A stretch of DNA of 64,000 nucleotides from Brachybacterium sp. Z12 (GTDB lineage: Bacteria > Actinomycetota > Actinomycetes > Actinomycetales > Dermabacteraceae): assembly GCF_014400405.1 (NCBI RefSeq), contig NZ_CP060496.1, positions 1,364,001 to 1,428,000 of the forward strand, written 5' to 3'. Every line of letters begins with the position of its first letter. Position 1 is the stretch's first letter. Made by a program: the position numbers and the translations under genes. The notes under the pieces were generated by a model. That model ran no database searches. It was given only the letters and a program-made list of their open reading frames with translations, and was not told where the DNA came from. Below, in pieces: positions 54,359-62,421 of the stretch.

Positions 54359-54383
54359 AAAAAACCCTCGCGCAGGCGAGGGG
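54359..54383 (-). terminator. Attenuator terminator in the leuS leader
   Basis: On the minus strand CCCTCGC (54382-54376), loop CTGC, GCGAGGG (54371-54365) is followed at once by six T residues (54364-54359). This is a textbook intrinsic terminator with a T-run, one of very few in the window, placed 60 bases before the leuS ATG and after the leader peptide. Confidence 0.88.
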
Positions 54384-54421
54384 AGCCGCATCGGTGCCTC
54401 ACGTGCGCACCGGGCACGCTC

Positions 54422-54487
54422 TCAGGAGCGCGGGGTGGGCGCGGGCCTTGTCCGACGCGGCTGCATAAGCAGGAGCCGTCGAGTCAC
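54422..54487 (-). CDS. leuS leader peptide (Leu-Leu-Leu), leaderless
   Basis: A GTG-initiated frame of 21 codons reads MTRRLLLMQPRRTRPAPTPRS. Codons 5-7 are CTC CTG CTT, three consecutive leucines. GTG lies seven bases after a TAGGAT -10 box, so the transcript should start on or next to it and be translated without a ribosome site. The stop is 39 bases before the terminator stem. Ribosome stalling at the Leu codons when charged tRNA-Leu is scarce would change the folding and allow read-through into leuS. Confidence 0.7.
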   Translation of the reverse strand: MTRRLLLMQPRRTRPAPTPRS

Positions 54488-54493
54488 CGGGCC

Positions 54494-54499
54494 ATCCTA
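54494..54499 (-). promoter_or_regulatory. -10 box of the leuS attenuator transcript
   Basis: TAGGAT on the minus strand, seven bases before the leader GTG. There is no recognisable -35 at the usual distance. Confidence 0.55.
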
Positions 54500-54529
54500 C
54501 CGCGCTCAGGGGCGCAGCCGGGGCCAGGC

Positions 54530-55455
54530 TCAGACGCCGAGCACGGCAGAGATCAGCAGCAGCACCAGCACGGTGCCGATGGTCGTGATCAGCACCGTGT
54601 CGCGGGCCAGGTTCTCGGAGGCGCGGTAACGCGCTGCAGCGACATAGACGTTCTGCGCTGTGGGAAGCGCCGCCATCACCACGACCTCGTACAGGGAGAC
54701 GCCCCGCAGGCCCAGCAGCAGCCCCACACCTACCGCGATCACCGGCATCAGCAGCAGCTTGGAGCTCGAGGCGACGGCGATCAGGCCGCGGTAGCCGTCG
54801 TCCTTCGCGAGCGGTCTCGAGCCGTACAGGGACAAGCCGTAGGCCAGCAGCATCGCGGGGATCGCCATGTTCGCGAGGGAGCGGACCGGCTCGAGGGCCA
54901 CCGGCGGGATCTGCACGCCCGCCAGCACCAGGAGCAGGCCGATGGTCGAGGCGATGATGGTGGGGTTCGCGACGATGCTGCGCAGCACGCCGGCGGTGCC
55001 GGGGAGTCCTCCACGGTGACGCGGTGGAGCACGAAGAGGTAGAGCGGCGTGTACACCGCTTGCTGGAACAGGATCACGGGCAGGGCGTGGGAGATGTCGC
55101 CGAGAACATAGGCGGCGATCGGGAATCCCATGTTCGCGCCGTTGACCACGGAACCGCTGATGGCGGTCATGATCAGGTCCGCGCCCCGGCGCTTGGTGAA
55201 CACCGCGACGGCCAGGAGCACGATCACGCCGGTGAGGAGACCGGAGATGGCTGCGACCAGCATCGGTCGCGAGAGCACCTCGCGCACCTCGGATTCGAGC
55301 AGCCCGATCAGCACCAGAGCGGGGGAGGCGATGAAGAAGGTGGAGCGGTTCAGGACGTAGCGGCCATGCGGGCCGAGCACACCGGTGCGGCCCACCACCC
55401 AGCCCACGCCGATCATGGCCCAGACGATGAAGAAGCCGGCGAGAACCCCGCTCAC
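54530..55455 (-). CDS. AEC-family transporter, one indel
   Basis: Repaired length 308 residues, about ten helices. FIVWAMIGVGWVVGRTGVLG, NRSTFFIASPALVLIGLLES and SVVNGANMGFPIAAYVLGD in the first half; NPTIIASTIGLLLVLAGV and LPTAQNVYVAAARYRA in the second, the auxin-efflux-carrier/bile-acid fold. A missing base at 55001-55004 splits the halves at EDSPGTAGVLR. The family exports organic acids or malonate; substrate unknown. GTG at 55455 is used. It follows panD by 108 bases on the same strand. Confidence 0.82.
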
Positions 55456-55563
55456 AGGAGAGTTCGGGAGGAAGTCGTGATCACCGGACCGATCCTAGAC
55501 CACCTGCAGGAAAGGGCCTTCCCGCGTTCAGCTGCCGGACGGAAACTGTCACAGGAGGTGGGG

Positions 55564-55989
55564 TCAGCGCATCCCGTGCGAGGTGCGGCCGTCGATCTGA
55601 TCATCCATGCCGGGAACAGGCTGCGCGCCGTCGGAACCGAGGGCAACGATGCGATTGCTCTCATCCACGTGGACGACGCGGGGACGGTGCGCGGAGACCT
55701 CGGTCTCGTCCAGCTGCCCGTACGCGATGATGATGACGAGATCGCCCGGGGCCACGAGATGAGCCGCGGCGCCGTTGATCCCGATCACGCCGCTGTCGCG
55801 CTCACCCTCGATCACGTAGGTGATCAGGCGATGACCATTGGTGATGTCGACGATCGTGACCTGTTCATTCTCGACCAGCCCCGCGGCCTCCGTGAGGGCA
55901 GGGTCGATCGTCACCGAGCCCACGTAGTGCAGATCTGCCTGCGTGACGGTGGCCCGGTGGATCTTCGAGGTCATCAGAGTGCGCAACAT
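55564..55989 (-). CDS. panD: Aspartate 1-decarboxylase
   Basis: 141 residues, intact. The proenzyme cleaves itself at Gly24-Ser25 in [10 protein letters not shown] to create the pyruvoyl group; [20 protein letters not shown] and [21 protein letters not shown] form the barrel. It makes beta-alanine for pantothenate and CoA. No other pan genes are beside it. It is divergent from the helicase gene by about 68 bases. Confidence 0.95.
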   Translation of the reverse strand: MLRTLMTSKIHRATVTQADLHYVGSVTIDPALTEAAGLVENEQVTIVDITNGHRLITYVIEGERDSGVIGINGAAAHLVAPGDLVIIIAYGQLDETEVSAHRPRVVHVDESNRIVALGSDGAQPVPGMDDQIDGRTSHGMR

Positions 55990-56057
55990 CGCCTCTATTC
56001 TCCCATCACTGCCGCATGCTGGATGATGGGAGCGTCCGTTTCGTCAGGAGGATCACC

Positions 56058-57695
56058 ATGCCCAAGGCCCGCCGCAGTTCAGCACGCCGTTCTCAGCGGT
56101 TCGAGGATATGGCGCTGCCCGATGAGCTGCTCGGCGTCCTCGCCGATCAGGGCCTCGAGCGCGCCTTCGAGATCCAGTCGGTGATCCTGCCCGACGCCCT
56201 CGCGGGCCGTGATGTGCTGGCTCGGGCCGAGACCGGCTCCGGCAAGACCCTCGCGTTCACCCTCGCGATGACCTCCCGCTTCCGCGGGCGCAAGATGCAT
56301 CGCAAGCGCCCGCTGGGTGTGGTGCTGGTGCCCACCCGAGAGCTGGCGGTGCAGGTCGTCGACACGATCCACCCCTTCGCCCGGGCCGTGGGCATCAAAG
56401 CGCAGCTGGTCTCCGGCGGCATGAACATCGAGAAGCAGGCCGACGCCGTGGCCCGCGGGGTCTCGATCGTGGTGGCCACCCCGGGGCGCCTGATCGACCT
56501 CGCCGAGCGCGGTGCGCTGCAGCTGGACCTGGTCGAGACCACGATCATCGATGAGGCGGACCACATGGCCGACCTCGGCTTCCTGCCGGACGTCAGCGAC
56601 ATCCTCGCCGCGATCCCGATGGGCACCCAGAAGATGCTCTTCTCCGCGACCCTGGACGGGCAGGTCGAGCAGATCGTCGACACCTTCCTGGTCGATCCGA
56701 TCAGCCACGAGACCACCCCGGTCACCGCCGCTGTGGCGACCATGGACCATCACGTGCTGGCCATCGAGCCCTCCGCCAAGCGCGAGGTCACCGCCCAGCT
56801 CGGTGCCCGCGAGGGACGCACCCTGATGTTCACGCGCACCCAGCTGGGTGCCGAGCGGGTGGCGCAGGAGCTGGTCGAGGTCGGCATCGGCGCTGCGGCC
56901 CTGCACGGCAACAAGCAACAGGGGCTGCGCACCAATGTGCTGGCCGGTTTCCGTGAGGGCGCATATCCCGTGCTGGTCGCCACCGATGTCGCGGCCCGCG
57001 GGCTCCATATCGACGACGTGACGATGGTGGTTCACGTCGACCCCTCCGATGACGTCAAGGAGTATGTGCACCGCTCGGGGCGCACCGCCCGTGCGGGAGC
57101 CACAGGCAGCGTCGTCACGCTCGCTCTGCCGCACCAGATCGCGAAGACCCGCAATGTCCTCTCGGGAGCCAAGGTAGAGCCGACCTGGGTTGATGACGTC
57201 GATTCTGCGGAGGTTCCCGCCCTCGCTGAGCTCGGCGGGAGGACGCCTGCCGGTGAACCCGCAGAGGACCCGGCGACCGTGAAGTACAAGGGTGCTCCGC
57301 GCAAGCTCAACCTCACCCGCGCCAGCGGTGCCGATACCCGCAAGGCGGAGGAGCGGCGCGCGAACGAGGAGCGGCGATCCTCCTGGGAGGATTCAGAGCC
57401 CGGAGAAGGCCGTGACGGTGCCCGTGCCGGACGCGGACCCGACCGCAAGGGCGGGGGACGGGGACGGACCGCCGGGGCAGCCGGCGGCCGGGGCCGCCCG
57501 TCGGACGAGAAATCCGGCAACACGCGCGATAGGCGTGGAAGGTCCGATGGCGCCGCCGGCGGGGAGCGGCGCGGTAGGTCCGATGGCGCCGCCGGTGGGG
57601 AGCGGCGCGGACGCAGCGAGGGCACCGGCAAGGGCCAGGGTCGCGGGCGATCCGGCGCGCCGACGCGGGCGCCGCGCCGGCGTGGGGGACGATGA
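56058..57695 (+). CDS. DEAD-box RNA helicase
   Basis: 545 residues, intact. Q motif (FEDMALPDELLGVLADQGLE), motif I AETGSGKT, Ia PTRELA, II DEAD, III SAT, IV-V LMFTRTQLGAERVA and ATDVAARGLHID, VI HRSGRTARAG. The C-terminal 130 residues are Arg/Gly-rich and include a 12-residue unit (RRGRSDGAAGGE) repeated twice plus a variant, an RNA-binding RGG-type tail. It unwinds structured RNA, probably in ribosome assembly or mRNA decay. gtcaggaggatc precedes the ATG. Confidence 0.95.
   Translation: MPKARRSSARRSQRFEDMALPDELLGVLADQGLERAFEIQSVILPDALAGRDVLARAETGSGKTLAFTLAMTSRFRGRKMHRKRPLGVVLVPTRELAVQVVDTIHPFARAVGIKAQLVSGGMNIEKQADAVARGVSIVVATPGRLIDLAERGALQLDLVETTIIDEADHMADLGFLPDVSDILAAIPMGTQKMLFSATLDGQVEQIVDTFLVDPISHETTPVTAAVATMDHHVLAIEPSAKREVTAQLGAREGRTLMFTRTQLGAERVAQELVEVGIGAAALHGNKQQGLRTNVLAGFREGAYPVLVATDVAARGLHIDDVTMVVHVDPSDDVKEYVHRSGRTARAGATGSVVTLALPHQIAKTRNVLSGAKVEPTWVDDVDSAEVPALAELGGRTPAGEPAEDPATVKYKGAPRKLNLTRASGADTRKAEERRANEERRSSWEDSEPGEGRDGARAGRGPDRKGGGRGRTAGAAGGRGRPSDEKSGNTRDRRGRSDGAAGGERRGRSDGAAGGERRGRSEGTGKGQGRGRSGAPTRAPRRRGGR
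57540..57613 (+). repeat. 36-bp tandem repeat in the helicase tail
   Basis: Two nearly identical 36-base units (differing at ggcgggg versus ggtgggg) encode the RRGRSDGAAGGE repeats. A variant third unit follows. Confidence 0.8.
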
Positions 57696-57748
57696 GTCCC
57701 GGATGCATGGCTCGATGACGAGCCGGTGAGGCGCCGAGGAGGCACGCG

Positions 57749-59141
57749 ATGAGCATCAGCACCTTCGACTTGTTCAAGATCGGGATCGGTCCGTCGAGCT
57801 CCCACACGGTGGGTCCGATGCGCGCCGCCGGGCTGTTCGCCCGCGAACTGCTCGCCGATCCCGAGCTCGGCCCGCGGGTCGCCGATGTCTCCGTCCACCT
57901 CTACGGCTCCCTCGCCGCCACCGCGGTGGGGCACGGCACCCTGGACGCGGTCGTGATGGGGCTGGAGGGGGCCGATCCCGAGACCGTGGACCCAGTCGCA
58001 GGCCGGGAGCGTGTCGCGCAGATCGAATCCGCGGGCGGGCTGCTGCTCGACGGCACGTTGCCGGTGAGCCTGCGGCCCTCCACGATCGTGACGCACCCGC
58101 TGACCTTCCTCCCCCAGCATTCCAACGGGATCACCTTCATCGCGCTGGACGCGCTGGGGCAGGAGCTTCTGCGGCGTCCGATGTTCTCCGTCGGCGGAGG
58201 GTTCGTGGTCGACGAGGCCGATATGGACCGCTCGATCGCCGAGGTCGCGGCCGAGGACGAGGGCCGCACCATCTTCACCACCGGGGATGAGCTGCTGAAG
58301 GTCTGCGAGGACCGTGGGATCTCGATCTCCGAGGCGATGCTGCTGCGGGAACGGCAATGGCGCAGCGACGAGGAGATCCGCAGCGGTCTGCTCACCATCT
58401 GGCGCGCCATGGACGACTGCATCGAGCGCGGCACCCACACCAGCGGGATCCTCCCCGGAGGGCTCGAGGTCAGGCGTCGAGCCGCCTCCTGGTATGACTC
58501 GCTGAGCGTCGAGGACCCGGTGCGCCTGCCGATGAACGCCTTCGAATGGGTCTCGCTCGCGGCGCTGGCCGTGAACGAGGAGAACGCCGCCGGGGGCGCG
58601 TGGTCACCGCCCCCACCAACGGCGCCGCCGGGATCGTCCCGGCCGTGCTGTTCTTCGCCACCACCTACCTCGAGGGCGTCGACCCCGACGAGATCGCGGT
58701 GCGCTTCCTGCTCACCGCCGGCGCGATCGGTTCCCTGTACAAGGAGCACGCCTCCATCTCCGGCGCCGAGGTGGGATGCCAGGGGAGGTGGGCTCGGCCT
58801 GCTCGATGGCGGCGGCGGCCCTGTGCGAGGCGATGGGTGGCAAACCTGCCCAGGTGGAGAATGCCGCCGAGATCGCGATGGAGCACAACCTCGGGCTGAC
58901 CTGCGACCCCATCGGCGGTCTGGTCCAGATCCCCTGCATCGAGCGGAATGCGATGGCGGCGGTCAAGGCGATCACCGCAGCTCGCTTCGCACTGCGCGGC
59001 ACCGGAGAGCACTTCGTCTCCCTGGACACGGTCATCGAGACCATGCGCCAGACGGGCAGGGACATGAACGCGCGGTACAAGGAGACCGCGATGGGCGGGC
59101 TCGCGGTGACTGCCGTCCCGGTCAGCGTCCCGGACTGCTGA
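57749..59141 (+). CDS. sdaA: L-serine ammonia-lyase, iron-sulfur type, two indels
   Basis: Repaired length 464 residues, the fused alpha-beta form. [19 protein letters not shown] opens it; [17 protein letters not shown] and the cysteines in [26 protein letters not shown] hold the 4Fe-4S cluster. Missing bases lie near 58595 and at 58782-58785. It deaminates L-serine to pyruvate. Placement near gcv genes (22 kb away) is not adjacent, so only a loose metabolic link can be drawn. Its end overlaps the convergent ANL gene by 20 bases. Confidence 0.95.
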
Positions 59142-60219
59142 GCCGCACCTCGCGCGGCACCGCCGCCGCGCCCAGCCGGTCGCGCACCAGGGCTCTCAGC
59201 TCCTCGGCGCCCGGGACCGTCTCCGCTGACGGTTCGAGCGTCACCTCGGCGACCGTCCGCACCCCGAAGCGCTCGTCAGGCACGACCAGCAGGCGGGCGT
59301 CCCGCACCCCATCGTGGGCGCACAGCACGCGCGCCACAGCCACGGGGTCGTGGAGCATCCCGCCGGAGGAGAGCCCTCCATCCGCGCGGCCGAGCACGCG
59401 GACGGCGCCTCGAGCGATCTCCCCGCGGTCGGTGACCAGCTCCCGCCCGCCGGTGAACGGAGTGCGGGCGTGCAGCAGACCGTCGACCTCGCGCAGGCGC
59501 ACCCCGCGCAGCGGCCTGCCGTCTACCGTCAGCGAACCGGTCTCGGTGGTGCCGTAGACGTCATGGACCCGGGCCCGGAAGTGGCGGGTCAGGTCTGCAC
59601 GGAGAGCCGGGAGCAGCACATCGGAGCCGGAGACCACCCGCGGGATGCGCAGCGGGCGCCCTCGGCCGAGCGTGCGGTCTGCGTGCAGGAGGTCCAGCAG
59701 ATGCACAGGGACGCCGGTGAGCAGATCCGGGGAGGTGCGGTGGAGCAGCTCCACCCGTTCAGCGGCCGGCAGGTGGCTGAGGTCCACCAGCGGTGCGCCC
59801 ACGGCGAGCGTGCCCAGGGCGACCAGCAATCCGTGGCCGTGGACGCCCGGTGCCGCGCAGGCGATCGTCCGGCCGGGTCGCAGCCCGATGCGGCGGCCGA
59901 GGTCTGCGAGGGTGGCCAGCTGGGCCGGGGAGAGCGGGCCCCGGCGCTGGAGACGAGGAGCGGCGGTGCTGCCGCTCGAACGCAGCTCGAGCGTGCCGTC
60001 ACCGGCCAGCGCCGCGACCAGCACCTGGCGCAGCGGGGCGGTGGCCGGCAATGCGCCCAGACCGGTCGGCGCCGTCGCCCGGGACCGACGGCGGTGCAGG
60101 TGCACCAGATCGAGGAGCTCGCCCGCGGTCAGCTCGCCATGACGATCCACGAGCGCCACCGAGCGGGGGCGCAGGGCGACGCGGGCGCGCAATGCGGTGG
60201 ACGCCTGCAGGAGCTTCAT
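59122..60219 (-). CDS. Short ANL-superfamily (AMP-binding) protein
   Basis: 365 residues; normal acyl-CoA ligases are about 500-650. [20 protein letters not shown] starts the fold, the P-loop is degenerate ([17 protein letters not shown], with Ser for Thr and no Lys), [13 protein letters not shown] (motif A5) and [18 protein letters not shown] (motif A8 hinge with GR-x-D) are kept. About 130 N-terminal residues are missing compared with the family. The ATG at 60219 overlaps the SDR stop (ATGA), so both are co-translated. It may activate a small carboxylic acid or be a catalytically poor relative; substrate unknown. Confidence 0.7.
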   Translation of the reverse strand: MKLLQASTALRARVALRPRSVALVDRHGELTAGELLDLVHLHRRRSRATAPTGLGALPATAPLRQVLVAALAGDGTLELRSSGSTAAPRLQRRGPLSPAQLATLADLGRRIGLRPGRTIACAAPGVHGHGLLVALGTLAVGAPLVDLSHLPAAERVELLHRTSPDLLTGVPVHLLDLLHADRTLGRGRPLRIPRVVSGSDVLLPALRADLTRHFRARVHDVYGTTETGSLTVDGRPLRGVRLREVDGLLHARTPFTGGRELVTDRGEIARGAVRVLGRADGGLSSGGMLHDPVAVARVLCAHDGVRDARLLVVPDERFGVRTVAEVTLEPSAETVPGAEELRALVRDRLGAAAVPREVRLSSPGR

Positions 60220-61002
60220 CCCCGGGACCCCCTTCCCGGTGCGGCGAGGCGACGGGTCAGCTCCGCGGCGCGGCCCGCCATGGACGCCCCGGACGACGGA
60301 GCGGCCTGGGAGAGCACCGCCCCGACGCGCGCCCAGGGCGGCGAGAGCAGGGTGCGGCGCGCATCGAGCGCGTGGAGCACCCGCCGCGCGGCCCGGTCGG
60401 GGGAGGGCGCCGCGCGGGGCGCTGCCGTAGGTGGGGGCGGCCATGGCGGTGGCGACCAGGGGGAGCTCCACGATCGCGATCCGCACGCCGTGCCGGGAGG
60501 CCTGAGGGCGCACGGCCCGCAGCCAGGCATCGAGTGCTGCCTTCGAGGCGCCGTAAGCCGCCCATCCCGGAGTGGGGATCCGTGCGGAGGCGCTCGTGAC
60601 GGCGATGATGCGCCCGCTCCCGGCCCCGCACATCGCCTCGAGCATCGCCAGCAGCAGCGTCGCCGGGCCCAGCAGGTTCGTTCCGGTCAGGCGCACCAGG
60701 TCGTGGGGCCGGCCGAAGCTCGCCTCGAGGCTGCGGCGGATCGAGTGACCCGCCAGGGAGATCACCGCGGACGGGGTGCCGTGCTCGGCGAGGACGGCCT
60801 CGGCCAGCCGCGCGACCGCCTGCTGGTCACGCAGATCGCAGGGCAGCACCCGGGCAGTGCCGCCTGCCGCGTGCACCTCGGCGGCCAGGGCTGTGAGACG
60901 GTCCTCGTCGCGGGCGGTGAGCAGCAGGTGCTCCCCACGTGCGGCCAGCTGAAGGCAGACGGCGCGGCCCACGCCACCGCTCGCCCCGGTGACCAGGATC
61001 AT
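60216..61002 (-). CDS. Short-chain dehydrogenase/reductase, one indel
   Basis: Repaired length about 261 residues. MILVTGASGGVGRAVCLQLA is the TGxxxGxG cofactor loop; DLRDQQAVARL, VTSASARIPTPGWAAYGASKAALD (catalytic Ser, Tyr, Lys) and the VELPLVATAMAAPTYG segment follow. The last 60 residues need one base changed near 60414-60420. It is followed at once by the short ANL gene, so a two-step pathway (activation and reduction of an acid, or its reverse) is possible. Confidence 0.82.
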
Positions 61003-61021
61003 CGGTGACCGTGGGCGCGGC

Positions 61022-62128
61022 TCACCAGGAGCCCCGCTGATAGGCGCCGGGATACAGCGCGGCATCGCGCACCTCCAGCTCGTGCGCGGCGCGCTGCGGC
61101 CAGCCCGGCTCACGCAGCGCGGCACGGCCCACCGCCACGTAGTCCGCGTCGCCCCGGTCCAGCACCGCCTGGGCGCCGGCGGGGTCGGTGATCAGGCCCA
61201 CGGCGGCCACCGGCAGCGAGACGGCATCGCGCAGGGTGCGGGCGAAGCCCACCTGGTACTCGGGGCCGACGGCGATGTCTGCGATCACCGCGCCGCCGGT
61301 GGAGACGTGCAGAGCGTCGATGCCCACCTTCTCGAGCTCGCGGGCGAGCTCGACGGACTGCTCGATGTCCCAGCCGCCGTCGATCCAGTCCGTGGCGCTG
61401 ATGCGGACGATCACCGGACGATCAGCGGGCCACTGCTCCCGCACCGCGGCAGCGATCTCGAGCGCGAAGCGGCGCCGACCCGGCCCGTCCCCGCCGTACT
61501 CGTCGGTGCGGGTGTTCACCAGCGGGGAGAGGAATTCGTGGACCAGATAGCCATGCGCGAAGTGGAGCTCGAGCGCATCGAAGCCGGCCTCCTCGGCGCG
61601 GCGAGCGGCAGCGACGAAGTCCTCGACGACCAACCGGATCTCCTCGCGGCTGAGCTCGTCCGGGGCATCGAGGCCCGGGAAGGGATCGGAGGTGGGGCCG
61701 ACGGCGCGCCAGCCCGAGGCGAACTCGGGCACAGTGCCGCGGCGGGCGCGGAACCGAGGAAGCGCGGGCCAGGTCGAGGCCTTTCGCCCGGCGTGGGCGA
61801 GCTGGACCGCGACCGGAGCCCCCTGCTGCTGGCAGAAGCCGGTGATCCGGCGCCAGGCCTGGGCCTGCTGGTCGTTCCACAGCCCCGTGTCCCGAGGGCT
61901 GATGCGGCCCTCGGGGCTCACGGCCGTGGCCTCCGTGACGATCAGACCGAAACCGCCGGTGGCACGGGCTCCCAGATGCACCAGATGCCAGTCGGTGGGG
62001 ATGCCGTCCTCGTCCTCGACCATGTACTGGCACATGGGCGCGAGCCAGATGCGATTGCGCATCTCGAGGGAACGCAGCCGTGCAGGTGCCAGGAGCGCCG
62101 GCGAAGCGGCGACGGGATCGGAGAGCAT
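61022..62128 (-). CDS. Old yellow enzyme-family NADH:flavin oxidoreductase
   Basis: 368 residues, intact, YqjM-type. RIWLAPMCQYMVEDEDGIPT, PVAVQLAHAGRKAST, ELHFAHGYLVHEFLSPLVN (substrate His/Tyr) and GLITDPAGAQAVLDRGDADYVAVGRAAL (FMN phosphate site) are all present. It reduces activated C=C bonds with NAD(P)H and FMN. It may be transcribed with SDR and ANL genes (20-base gap), giving a small redox/activation cluster. Divergent from acs. Confidence 0.92.
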   Translation of the reverse strand: MLSDPVAASPALLAPARLRSLEMRNRIWLAPMCQYMVEDEDGIPTDWHLVHLGARATGGFGLIVTEATAVSPEGRISPRDTGLWNDQQAQAWRRITGFCQQQGAPVAVQLAHAGRKASTWPALPRFRARRGTVPEFASGWRAVGPTSDPFPGLDAPDELSREEIRLVVEDFVAAARRAEEAGFDALELHFAHGYLVHEFLSPLVNTRTDEYGGDGPGRRRFALEIAAAVREQWPADRPVIVRISATDWIDGGWDIEQSVELARELEKVGIDALHVSTGGAVIADIAVGPEYQVGFARTLRDAVSLPVAAVGLITDPAGAQAVLDRGDADYVAVGRAALREPGWPQRAAHELEVRDAALYPGAYQRGSW

Positions 62129-62421
62129 GGTCCCCTACGGTAGTCGCCCCACCTGCGAGCCCGCGCCTGCCGGCTGGTCGCGGCGGGGTATCCCGCCCGT
62201 GTGACCGCAGAGGGCGGTGTGCGGGCGTGCACACGACGGACCCTGATGGCGAGCATCTCGAGATCCACTCGGGACCCGCACGGTGAACCGGCAACCGGGT
62301 CCTCGTCAGGAGCGCGCAGCGACCGAGCTGTGTGACGAAGGCGCGTGACGTGCGTCTCCTGCGATACGGTGTCCGCGTCCATCCGCCCCGGTCGACCGGG
62401 GCCCGTGAAGCAGGAGTGTTG

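Noticed and set aside
54300-54530. T-box riboswitch before leuS
   Set aside because: No T-box antiterminator bulge sequence or specifier loop; the Leu leader peptide and adjacent terminator explain the region.
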